In this document: piece after piece, positions 10,263-17,741 of the stretch
How the letters are laid out: every line of letters starts with the position of its first letter
Position numbering within the stretch: the first letter of the stretch is position 1
DNA from: Spirochaetia bacterium
GTDB lineage: Bacteria > Spirochaetota > Spirochaetia > Treponematales > Treponemataceae
Direction of reading: 5' to 3'
Length of the DNA stretch: 64,000 nt
Assembly: GCA_900767955.1 (NCBI GenBank)
Contig: CAAGBC010000022.1
Location: 62,001-126,000 of the forward strand
Made by a program: the position numbers and the translations under genes
The notes under the pieces: generated by a model
Seen by the model: only the letters and a program-made list of their open reading frames with translations
What the model was told of the DNA's origin: nothing
The model's database searches: none

Positions 10263-10856
10263 ATGTCAAATATCATTGATGATTTAACAAATTCATTTTC
10301 AAGACTTCCTGGGATTGGAAAAAAAAGCGCCGCAAGAATTGTAAACAATCTATTAAAGGCAAATCCTGCTTATATTCAGAATTTTGCCCGTCAACTTTCT
10401 GAATTACAGCAAAAAATTAAACCTTGCTCTGTTTGCGGTGCTTGGACAGAAATAAACCCATGTCCTATTTGTTCCAATCCATTGCGTGATAAATCCTTAA
10501 TATGCGTTGTTGAACAACCTCAAGATGTAATAACAATTGATTCAACAGGAACATTTTCTGGATTATTCCATGTACTAGGGGGAGTTATTGCTCCTCTTGA
10601 AGGAATTGGCCCTGAACAATTAAATATTGCTTCCTTATTGAACCGTGCAAAAACTGAAGCAATAAAAGAAATAATCATCGCCACAAATCCTACTTTTGAA
10701 GGCGATTCAACAGCGATGTATTTGCAAAGGCTTTTATCTGAATTTTCTACTATCAAAGTTACTCGTCTTGCAACGGGAATTCCTGTTGGCGGAGATTTGG
10801 AATACGCAGATAAATTAACATTAGCTAGAAGTTTTAGCGGAAGAACCACATTATAA
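10263..10856 (+). CDS. recR: Recombination mediator protein RecR
   Basis: 197 residues, full length. It contains the helix-hairpin-helix region SRLPGIGKKSAARIV (about 13-27), a four-Cys zinc finger (CSVC ... CPIC, about 58-72), the Toprim domain beginning ICVVEQPQD, and ATNPTFEGDSTA. It acts with RecO/RecF in loading RecA at gaps. It is part of the dnaX-ybaB-recR unit. Confidence 0.96.
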   Translation: MSNIIDDLTNSFSRLPGIGKKSAARIVNNLLKANPAYIQNFARQLSELQQKIKPCSVCGAWTEINPCPICSNPLRDKSLICVVEQPQDVITIDSTGTFSGLFHVLGGVIAPLEGIGPEQLNIASLLNRAKTEAIKEIIIATNPTFEGDSTAMYLQRLLSEFSTIKVTRLATGIPVGGDLEYADKLTLARSFSGRTTL

Positions 10857-10860
10857 AACT

Positions 10861-11265
10861 ATGGATTATTTACTTATTGGAATTGCAGCTGTAATTATAA
10901 TTATAGCTTTAATGTATTTTAGAAAACTCTATATTTCATCACAAAAGAATAAAAATCAAAAGTTCCAAAAACAAACTGGACCATCTTTTGTAAATTGTCC
11001 CCTATGTGGATATCCTCTTTTAAAAGGTGAAAATTTAGTTTCTAAAGTTTACAGACCTATGGATGTAAATGATCAACTTTGTACAATTTACGGATGTCCT
11101 CATTGTTATCCAATTTGCCAGCCAAATGTTACAAGAACTTGCCCTGTATGCCACAAAAAAGTTTCACAAGAAGGTTATTTAATTTCAAGATTATTTAACA
11201 AAACAAAAAGTGGAACAAAACACATAATCATAAATGGCTGTGGCGAATGTAATAAACACAAATAA
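10861..11265 (+). CDS. Membrane-anchored zinc-ribbon protein, function unknown
   Basis: 134 residues. A single N-terminal membrane segment (YLLIGIAAVIIIIALMYF) is followed by a basic linker and a Cys-rich cytoplasmic-looking region with CPLC, CPHC, CPVC and CGEC pairs plus extra Cys, enough for two or more zinc ribbons. It starts four bases after recR and is probably the last gene of that operon. I do not recognise the family. A nucleic-acid or protein-binding role is only a guess from the zinc-ribbon pattern. Confidence 0.8.
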   Translation: MDYLLIGIAAVIIIIALMYFRKLYISSQKNKNQKFQKQTGPSFVNCPLCGYPLLKGENLVSKVYRPMDVNDQLCTIYGCPHCYPICQPNVTRTCPVCHKKVSQEGYLISRLFNKTKSGTKHIIINGCGECNKHK

Positions 11266-11289
11266 TTTATAAATTTTTTAAAAAATCGC

Positions 11290-11317
11290 TTAACCTTTTT
11301 TTGCTATCTCCGATATT
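11290..11317 (+). promoter_or_regulatory. Sigma-28 (FliA)-type promoter of flaB
   Basis: TTAA at 11290 and TCCGATAT at 11309 are 15 bp apart, close to the flagellar sigma-28 consensus TAAA-N15-GCCGATAA. No sigma-70 pair competes nearby. The leader, about 60 nt, opens with a small GGGT/ACCC hairpin (about 11326-11340) and ends with AAGGAG before the ATG. Confidence 0.75.
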
Positions 11318-11386
11318 GAAGTATAGGGTGGTGGAAACCCGTGAACAAACTAAGTAGTTCGAAAAATTACACCAAGGAGATATACT

Positions 11387-12247
11387 ATGGTTATTAATCA
11401 CAATATGAGTGCTATGTTTGCACAGCGTTCCCAGGGAATACAAGATCTTAATGCACAGAAGAGCATGGAAAAACTTTCTTCTGGTATGAGAATTAATCGT
11501 GCTGGTGATGATGCTTCTGGTCTTGCAGTATCAGAAAAAATGCGTTCACAGATTCGTGGTTTGAATCAGGCATCACAGAACGCACAGAATGGTATTTCAT
11601 TCATTCAAACAACAGAAGGTTATTTACAGGAAACATCTGATATTATTCAGAGAATCCGTGAATTAGCTGTTCAGTCTTCTAACGGTATTTACAGTGCTGA
11701 AGACCGTATGCAGATTCAGGTTGAAGTTTCTTCACTTATCGCTGAAGTTGACCGCATTGCAAGTTCTGCACAGTTCAACGGTATGAATATGCTTACAGGA
11801 CGCTTTGCTCGTTCTACAGGTGAAAATGTTGTTACAGGTTCAATGTGGCTTCACATTGGTGCTAACATGGATCAGCGCACACAGGTATACATTGGAACAA
11901 TGACATCTATGGCTCTTGGAATTCGTAATGTTGGAGACGAAACAATCATGTCTCTTGAAACTCCAGATGAAGCAAACCGCGCAATCGGAACTCTTGACGA
12001 AGCTCTTAAGAAAATCAACAAACAGCGTGCTGACCTTGGTGCTTACCAGAACCGCTTAGAAATGACAGTTAAAGGACTTGATGTTGGTGCTGAAAATCTT
12101 CAGGCTTCTGAATCACGCATCCGCGATACTGACATGGCTGCTCAAATGGTTGAATTCACAAAAGACCAAGTTCTTTCACAGGCTGGTACAGCAATGCTTG
12201 CACAGGCAAATCAGTCAAGCCAGAATGTTCTTAGCTTGTTAAGATAG
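11387..12247 (+). CDS. flaB: Periplasmic flagellar filament core protein FlaB (flagellin)
   Basis: 286 residues, the normal length for treponemal FlaB. The N-terminus [17 protein letters not shown] and the D0/D1 helices ([20 protein letters not shown], then [11 protein letters not shown]) are nearly diagnostic. The short central part lacks the variable D2/D3 domains of enteric flagellins. The C-terminal helix ends [20 protein letters not shown]. It forms the core of the periplasmic flagella. The gene is monocistronic, between a sigma-28-like promoter and a long hairpin terminator. G/C-richer third positions than in its neighbours fit high expression. Confidence 0.98.
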   Translation: MVINHNMSAMFAQRSQGIQDLNAQKSMEKLSSGMRINRAGDDASGLAVSEKMRSQIRGLNQASQNAQNGISFIQTTEGYLQETSDIIQRIRELAVQSSNGIYSAEDRMQIQVEVSSLIAEVDRIASSAQFNGMNMLTGRFARSTGENVVTGSMWLHIGANMDQRTQVYIGTMTSMALGIRNVGDETIMSLETPDEANRAIGTLDEALKKINKQRADLGAYQNRLEMTVKGLDVGAENLQASESRIRDTDMAAQMVEFTKDQVLSQAGTAMLAQANQSSQNVLSLLR

Positions 12248-12276
12248 TTTATATAATATCGTAAGATAAAAGATAG

Positions 12277-12395
12277 GGCTGTCAAAGAAGTTCTGTCATG
12301 CTGAACTTGTTTCAGCATCTCCACTACATATAGTGAAGAGATTCCGAAATAAATTCGGAATGACATGAGTTTTACTTCTTAGGCAGCCTTTTTTT
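12277..12395 (+). terminator. Long-stem flaB terminator with an interspersed repeat in its loop
   Basis: The 5' arm at 12277-12291 (GGCTGTC, AAGAAGT) pairs with 12374-12388 (ACTTCTT, GGCAGCC) over 15 positions with one mismatch and one G-U pair. Seven T residues follow. The loop is about 80 nt and holds a complete copy of the palindromic repeat. Read the other way it ends the convergent nnr gene with a weaker U-tract. Confidence 0.75.
12295..12364. repeat. Interspersed two-armed palindromic repeat, copy 1
   Basis: About 70 bp bounded by GTCAT and ATGAC. It contains a CTGAA/TTCAG hairpin and a CCGAA/TTCGG hairpin, joined by an inner ATCTC ... GAGAT pair, so it can fold as a branched cruciform. 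Here the two hairpins occur in the opposite order to the copies at 17.5 kb. Confidence 0.8.
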
Positions 12396-13881
12396 ATTTA
12401 TTTTTTATCAATGAAATTAATTTTGATGGAGTAAGCCCATAATTTGTTTCACACTTTGAAGCAGCTATTCCGTGTGCGTAAACGGCAGTTTGTGCAGCTT
12501 TTACACAATCGTATCCTTGTGCAAGCAAACTTAAACACATTCCTGCTAAAACATCTCCAGAACCAGCTTTTGCCAAAGCAACTGAACCCACATCACAAAT
12601 AAATATTTGGTTTTGGTGACAAATGTATGTAATTGCCCCTTTTGAAACAAGTACGCAATTTGGATTTTTTTCCGAAAACAATTTGCAAAATTCAAAACGA
12701 TTCTGAATAACTTCTTCAACTGAATCAACTTTAATATCGTAAAGTTTTAATAAATAGAATAATTCCTTTGGATGCGGAGTTAATATCACTTGTTGATTTT
12801 TAAGTTCCTGTAAAAGCAATGGTAATTTTTGGTAATAAAAAATATCAGCATCAAAAATAAAACTACATTTATCATTACACGAAAATTGTTTTATAAAATC
12901 CCAAGCCATATCGATATTTTGCTGATTCCGTCCAAAACCTGAACCTAACAAAATCGCAGAAACATTATTAGGAATTTCAGAAGAATACATTAAATCCATT
13001 GGAATTTTGATTTTTGAAAAATCAGAAAATTTATCACACACAGTAGAAAGTCCACAACCAAATTCCAAAGCAGAAGTAGCGGCAATAAGCCCTGCACCAG
13101 GCTTTTCCCCAGGAATTACATACGCGTGGCCAAAAGTTCCTTTGTGAGATGATTTTGCTTTTCTAAACGGAAAATTAATATCACTTAATTCAAGTAAAAA
13201 TGCTGACGGTTTTTCTAAACTTTTAAAAACCTTTTCACTAATTCCAAGTTCTGCACAAATTATCTTTCCGCAAAAATCTTTTGCTGCATCACTAAACAAA
13301 GCTGTTTTTAATGCGCCCATAGTAACTGTATAATCAGCATTAAAAACTAGTGCTTCATTTTTTGAATTTTTGCAAACAATTCCGTTTTTATTAATTCCAC
13401 TTGGAATATCACAAGCAATTTTTATACAATCGTAGGAATTTACTTTTAATAATATTTCTGAAGATTTTTCATCAGGATAACCAGAAAAACCAGTTCCAAA
13501 TAAACAATCCACAATTATGTTTACTTTTTTTTCTTCTAAAATGGAATTAAATTCTGATTCACTCAAAAACGGAACATTCAAACTTTTTGCCATTTTTAAC
13601 TGAACAAGTGCTTCTGGTGTTTTTGGATTTTTTACACAAAATACATATACTTCAGTTTTGCCAAAAATTCTTCTAGCAAGGGCAATTCCGTCACCACCGT
13701 TATTTCCAGAACCACAAATAATTAAAACGCAAGGATTAAGTAACTTTTGTTCATTGCAAGCATCTGTTATAACATTTTGCAATGAACTAGCTGCGTTTTC
13801 CATCATTATTCCTTCTGGAAAACAAAATTTTTCTTTTGCGATTTTTTCTGGAATTTGTGAATCAAAATATACGGCTTTCAT
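12394..13881 (-). CDS. nnr: Bifunctional NAD(P)H-hydrate epimerase / ADP-dependent dehydratase
   Basis: Repairs hydrated NAD(P)H: the N-terminal YjeF domain epimerises NAD(P)HX and the C-terminal ribokinase-like domain dehydrates it. 495 residues, full length for the fused form. The epimerase domain (about 1-215) shows CGSGNNGGDGIALARR (about 55) and IVDCLFGTGFSG. The dehydratase domain (about 225-495) shows HKGTFGHAYVIPG, LTPHPKEL and KAGSGDVLAG, the last holding the catalytic Asp. Its ATG overlaps the stop of the preceding gene (TAATG), making it the last gene of a leftward operon. Confidence 0.95.
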   Translation of the reverse strand: MKAVYFDSQIPEKIAKEKFCFPEGIMMENAASSLQNVITDACNEQKLLNPCVLIICGSGNNGGDGIALARRIFGKTEVYVFCVKNPKTPEALVQLKMAKSLNVPFLSESEFNSILEEKKVNIIVDCLFGTGFSGYPDEKSSEILLKVNSYDCIKIACDIPSGINKNGIVCKNSKNEALVFNADYTVTMGALKTALFSDAAKDFCGKIICAELGISEKVFKSLEKPSAFLLELSDINFPFRKAKSSHKGTFGHAYVIPGEKPGAGLIAATSALEFGCGLSTVCDKFSDFSKIKIPMDLMYSSEIPNNVSAILLGSGFGRNQQNIDMAWDFIKQFSCNDKCSFIFDADIFYYQKLPLLLQELKNQQVILTPHPKELFYLLKLYDIKVDSVEEVIQNRFEFCKLFSEKNPNCVLVSKGAITYICHQNQIFICDVGSVALAKAGSGDVLAGMCLSLLAQGYDCVKAAQTAVYAHGIAASKCETNYGLTPSKLISLIKNK

Positions 13882-14498
13882 TATTCACTTTTTGTAAAAA
13901 CAACTTCTTCTGCAAAATTAGTTCCTGATTCATCTGCAGGAATATCATTTGAAGAAACTGTCATGGAGTCACCTTCCACAGTATATGTTATATACCATGT
14001 TTCATAACTTTCTTTTGATTTATCAGAAAAGAATGACTTTTTTCCTTTCATATAAATATCAAAAGTCAAAAAATGTGCAGTTCCAGAATAATGGCCTTTC
14101 CAATAATTTACATCAAGACCAGTACGCTGTGTAATTTCCATAGTTCCGTCTTCATTTACAATAATTGTTGTTTTTGTGCGCTTGCTTTTATAAACCCAAG
14201 TTCCTTTGCACTTTACTGTAAATAAATCTTTTGCAGCTTGCTTAAATTGATTTCCAAGTTGCTTGCTTGTATCTGTAATTTTTTTGCCTGCGGACTCACT
14301 TGCATCTTCTATATCTTTTCCCATTCGTTCGCCAGCATTTTTGAAAAAATTCCCAAAGTCTTTTAATAATTGTTTACCTTGTTTGCCAATATCATTCCAA
14401 GTTTTATCAATTTGTTCTGGTTCTTCTACTTCTGCACAAAAACAAGGAACAGAAAATGTCATAACAGCAATAAAAATTAATAAAAATGATTTTCTCAT
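13881..14498 (-). CDS. Secreted or periplasmic protein of unknown function
   Basis: 205 residues. A cleavable signal peptide (SFLLIFIAVMTFSVPCFCA) is followed by a charged amphipathic helical stretch (about 25-90, repeated GK/DA patterns) and a beta-rich C-terminal domain (about 95-205: CKGTWVYKSKRTKTTIIVNE, then ISQRTGLDV-like strands) that recalls small lipocalin-like domains. The family is not recognised. It lies 17 bp after uppP and overlaps nnr by the TAATG junction, so it is co-transcribed with both. Confidence 0.75.
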   Translation of the reverse strand: MRKSFLLIFIAVMTFSVPCFCAEVEEPEQIDKTWNDIGKQGKQLLKDFGNFFKNAGERMGKDIEDASESAGKKITDTSKQLGNQFKQAAKDLFTVKCKGTWVYKSKRTKTTIIVNEDGTMEITQRTGLDVNYWKGHYSGTAHFLTFDIYMKGKKSFFSDKSKESYETWYITYTVEGDSMTVSSNDIPADESGTNFAEEVVFTKSE

Positions 14499-14515
14499 AT
14501 TTTACCTCTGAATTA

Positions 14516-15364
14516 TTAAAAAAAAATTAATCCCAATATTGCTACAGGAATTAAATAACAAGCAAACCATTCAAGCTTACCTTTTTTGATAATCTTCATT
14601 AAAACTGCTAATGAAAAATAACCAGCAATAAATGCAGCCAAACAACCTACAACTACAGGAATAATTCCAATTGTTGAACCAACTTCGCCTAAATCTTTTG
14701 CTTCCAACACAAAAGCACCTAAAATTGCAGGAATTGAAACGATGAAAGAATATTCACCAGCTGCTGCTCTGTTTACTCCACAGAATTGAGCTCCCGCAAT
14801 AGTTGAACCAGAACGAGAAATTCCAGGAAGAGTTCCTATTCCTTGCATAAAGCCAACGAACAATGCCTGCTTCCAAGAAATTCCTTTAAATTCTTCTGTA
14901 TTTTCTATTACACTTCTTTTTTTTGTAATAATGGAAGAAACAACAAGCAACACAGAAGTAACAATAAATCCAACACAAATAAATTTAATTGGCAAATCTG
15001 GAATTAATTTACTTGTGAAAATTCCAAAAACGCCTGTAACTAAAGTTGTAAGAATTATGGCAATTATTGTTTTTCTTCCGCGTTGTTCAGTTCCACAAAG
15101 TAAATCTTCTGGATTTGTTGTTTCTGGTGCAGGTTTTCTTGCAATCCAACGACCAAAAACTTTTAGCAATTCCCAAATCTTTTTTCTAAAGAAAATAACA
15201 ACTGCTAATAATGTTGCTAAATGAAGCATTACATCAAACAACAAAGGAACTTCTTCCAATCCGAACAATTCTTGAACTATTGCCAAATGTCCTGATGAAG
15301 ATATTGGTAAAAATTCCGCAATTCCTTGTAAAATTCCTAATAATAAACTTTGTAAAACTGACAT
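14516..15364 (-). CDS. uppP: Undecaprenyl-diphosphatase (BacA/UppP)
   Basis: Membrane enzyme that recycles undecaprenyl pyrophosphate to the monophosphate carrier for cell-wall synthesis; overexpression gives bacitracin resistance in other bacteria. 282 residues with about eight membrane segments. Both signature loops are present: LQGIAEFLPISSSGHL (about 12-27), with the catalytic Glu and Ser residues, and GIGTLPGISRSGSTI (about 175-189). It starts 24 bp after the phosphohexomutase stop; GGAAC precedes the ATG. Confidence 0.96.
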   Translation of the reverse strand: MSVLQSLLLGILQGIAEFLPISSSGHLAIVQELFGLEEVPLLFDVMLHLATLLAVVIFFRKKIWELLKVFGRWIARKPAPETTNPEDLLCGTEQRGRKTIIAIILTTLVTGVFGIFTSKLIPDLPIKFICVGFIVTSVLLVVSSIITKKRSVIENTEEFKGISWKQALFVGFMQGIGTLPGISRSGSTIAGAQFCGVNRAAAGEYSFIVSIPAILGAFVLEAKDLGEVGSTIGIIPVVVGCLAAFIAGYFSLAVLMKIIKKGKLEWFACYLIPVAILGLIFF

Positions 15365-15388
15365 CTTTTTGTTCCGTATTTATAATAT

Positions 15389-16915
15389 TTATTTTAAGCA
15401 AGAAATATCTAAACTATCAAAGCCAGACATTAATTCCTGTGCAATTTTTACTAATTTAGCTAAATCACCTTTTCTTGCGCCTTCAATATTCATTGGCATA
15501 ACTGGGTCGTGCAAAGACATACGAAGTAAAATCCAGCCTTGAGCATCACCTTCTTTGAATGAAATACGAACGCCTTCAAATGATTGTGGCAAAGCGTAAC
15601 CAGCTTTTTCTGCACGAGCTTTAAATTCCTGAAGAACATTTTTTCCATAGGATTTAAAATCTTCTGTTGTGATTTTGAATCTGTATTCCCCTTCTTCTAC
15701 CAATGGAGGAAGTTTTTCAATAAGGGAATCAATTGTTTTTCCGCTAGCTTTTGCTTTTGCAACAGCAATAACAAGTTTAACAGCCAAGAAAGCACCATCA
15801 TCAAGGTAATAATTATCTTTTAATGCACCGTGACCAGAAGTTTCCATTGCCAAAGGACTTACAACACCAGCATTGTTTAATTCCTTACACTTGTTGATTA
15901 CATTTTTATATCCACGCATATAGCAAAGATGTTTTAAGCCTAATACATCTTCCAAGAAATATGTTAATCGGTCAGAAGTTACTGAATCAGTAATAATTGT
16001 GCTATTTGGATAATCAGGAGCTAGAATTGCAGAAATCATAGCAATAATTGCGTCACGATTTACTTCTTCGCCATTTGCCAAAACAGCAGACATTCTATCC
16101 ACATCTGTATCAAAAATTAAGCCTAAATCAGCTTTGTTATTTACAGTTGCATTACGAATTGACTGCATTGCTTCTTTGTTTTCTGGATTTGGAATATGAT
16201 TTGGGAAGGAACCATCTGGGTCAAGGAATTGACTTCCTTCAATATCGGCACCTAACTTTTGAAGAATCTCTGTTGCAAAAAATCCACCAGCACCGTTTCC
16301 TGCATCAACAACAAATTTTAATCCTGCAAGAGGTTTTGCGTTTTCAGAATAATCAGTTCCTAATTCTTTGCAAATTGTTTTTTTAAGATGTTCTGCATAC
16401 AAATTCACTAAATTAAATTGTTCACAAGCAGAAATATCTGTTTCATTTATTTTTGCTGAATCAACTTTTGTTGCATATTCAAGAATTTCTGTAATATCAT
16501 CGTGTTCAAGGCCACCGTCTTTATCAAAAAATTTTACACCATTTCTATTAAATGGAAGATGGCTTGCAGTAATCATTACTGAACCAGCAAAGCTAGTTTG
16601 TTCAAATACAATAGACATAAACATTGCAGGAGTTGTAGCCATTCCACAGCGAACAACTTTTGCTCCTTCAAAAACCATTCCCTTTACAAGAGCTTCTTCC
16701 AAAGAAGGCCCAGAAAGTCTTGAATCTCTTCCGATTCCGATTGTTAATTCATTTGCAGGTTTTTGAGTTTTTTTAGCCAACCACTGAACAAAGGCTGAAC
16801 CAATTTTTAAACATTCATTTTGTGTTAAATTCACATTTTCACCAGGAACACCGTCTAGGGCAATTCCTCTAATATCGCTTCCGTTTTGCAATTTTAATAA
16901 ATCTTTGTTTTCCAT
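15389..16915 (-). CDS. Phosphomannomutase / phosphoglucomutase
   Basis: Alpha-D-phosphohexomutase, 508 residues, interconverting hexose 1- and 6-phosphates for glycan precursors. Phosphoserine loop MITASHLPFNRNGVKFF (Ser at about 115) has Leu where TASHNP is usual. The metal-binding loop is DTDVDR (about 270), the sugar-binding loop ends in METSGHGALKDNY, and the phosphate-binding C-terminal domain follows. Whether glucose or mannose phosphates are preferred cannot be told. First gene of the pgm-uppP-unknown-nnr operon. There is no Shine-Dalgarno sequence, and the promoter abuts the ATG (see the promoter entry). Confidence 0.93.
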   Translation of the reverse strand: MENKDLLKLQNGSDIRGIALDGVPGENVNLTQNECLKIGSAFVQWLAKKTQKPANELTIGIGRDSRLSGPSLEEALVKGMVFEGAKVVRCGMATTPAMFMSIVFEQTSFAGSVMITASHLPFNRNGVKFFDKDGGLEHDDITEILEYATKVDSAKINETDISACEQFNLVNLYAEHLKKTICKELGTDYSENAKPLAGLKFVVDAGNGAGGFFATEILQKLGADIEGSQFLDPDGSFPNHIPNPENKEAMQSIRNATVNNKADLGLIFDTDVDRMSAVLANGEEVNRDAIIAMISAILAPDYPNSTIITDSVTSDRLTYFLEDVLGLKHLCYMRGYKNVINKCKELNNAGVVSPLAMETSGHGALKDNYYLDDGAFLAVKLVIAVAKAKASGKTIDSLIEKLPPLVEEGEYRFKITTEDFKSYGKNVLQEFKARAEKAGYALPQSFEGVRISFKEGDAQGWILLRMSLHDPVMPMNIEGARKGDLAKLVKIAQELMSGFDSLDISCLK

Positions 16916-16922
16916 AAAAAAT

Positions 16923-16931
16923 ATTATAGCA
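16923..16931 (-). promoter_or_regulatory. Extended -10 promoter for a leaderless phosphohexomutase mRNA
   Basis: On the minus strand TGCTATAAT, a consensus extended -10 element, ends seven bases before the ATG. Transcription should therefore start at or next to the A of the start codon. No ribosome site lies between them. Confidence 0.65.
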
Positions 16932-16993
16932 ACATAGTCAAAATAAATCGATAGTAGAAAATTCTTTTTGTTAAATGTAGAATGCTTTACCTT

Positions 16994-17479
16994 ATGAGCG
17001 AAAATTCATCTGAAAATATATTTTATAAAAACGGATTACATTTTGAATGTCAAAGATGTTCATTTTGTTGTGGCGATTCACCAGGCTTTGTTTACCTTTC
17101 AAAAAGAGATTTGCTTGCGTTGTGTGATTTTTTTAAATTATCTGTAAAAGAATTTGTTCAAAAATATTGTAGATGGGCTGATTATTATTACGGAACAACA
17201 GTTCTTGCATTGGAACAAAAAGAAAATTACGACTGTTCCTTGTGGAATAAAGGCTGTTCCGCTTATGAAGCTAGGCCAATTCAGTGTTCCACTTATCCCT
17301 TTTGGTCTTGGATGATACAAGATGAAGCCACATGGAACGACTGCGCAAAAGATTGCCCCGGAATGAACAAGGGCAAGCTATGGTCTTTTGAAGAAATAAA
17401 AACCGCAAAGGAACAGTACGACGCCAACACACCTATTTATAAGGAAGAAGTAGAAAAATTAATTTCCGAAGATGAATAA
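16994..17479 (+). CDS. YkgJ-family cysteine cluster protein
   Basis: 161 residues from the second in-frame ATG; an ATG 12 bp upstream overlaps a possible -10 element (TAGAAT at 16978), so the second is preferred. Neither has a clear ribosome site. The Cys pattern is that of the zinc/iron-chelating YkgJ family: CQRCSFCCG near the N-terminus, then DCSLWNKGCSAYEARPIQCS in the middle and CAKDCPG. The cofactor and role are unknown. It is divergent from the phosphohexomutase gene across a short shared promoter region. Confidence 0.85.
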   Translation: MSENSSENIFYKNGLHFECQRCSFCCGDSPGFVYLSKRDLLALCDFFKLSVKEFVQKYCRWADYYYGTTVLALEQKENYDCSLWNKGCSAYEARPIQCSTYPFWSWMIQDEATWNDCAKDCPGMNKGKLWSFEEIKTAKEQYDANTPIYKEEVEKLISEDE

Positions 17480-17493
17480 AAATAAATCAGAGC

Positions 17494-17561
17494 GTCATTC
17501 CGAATTTATTTCGGAATCTCTTTGCATAGGTAGTGAGATCCTGAAACGAGTTCAGGATGAC
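17494..17561. repeat. Interspersed two-armed palindromic repeat, copy 2
   Basis: 68 bp from GTCATTCCGAA to TTCAGGATGAC. It has a CCGAA/TTCGG hairpin, an ATCTC ... GAGAT inner pair and a CCTGAA/TTCAGG hairpin, all closed by GTCAT/ATGAC. The centre reads TTTGCATAGGTAGT. Confidence 0.9.
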
Positions 17562-17611
17562 AATTCAACATGAGCATTCAGGATAACGGGTCAACATGAC
17601 AAAACTTATTG

Positions 17612-17679
17612 GTCATTCCGAACTTGCTTCGGAATCTCTTTGCATAGGTAGTGAGATCCTGAAACTAGTTCAGGATGAC
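17612..17679. repeat. Interspersed two-armed palindromic repeat, copy 3
   Basis: Nearly identical to copy 2 and in the same orientation, 118 bp downstream. Differences are confined to the hairpin loops. Partial echoes (CATGAGCATTCAGGATAACG, GGATAACGATTCTGCATGAG) lie between copy 2 and giant gene A, so the 260-bp gap is filled mostly by this family. Confidence 0.9.
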
Positions 17680-17741
17680 AGTTTAGGATAACGATTCTGC
17701 ATGAGCGTTAAGCATTACGGTTATGAGTATCCAATAAAACA

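Noticed and set aside
17494..17679. Possible CRISPR array
   Set aside because: Only two regular copies, each longer than a CRISPR repeat and internally branched; no uniform spacers and no cas genes.
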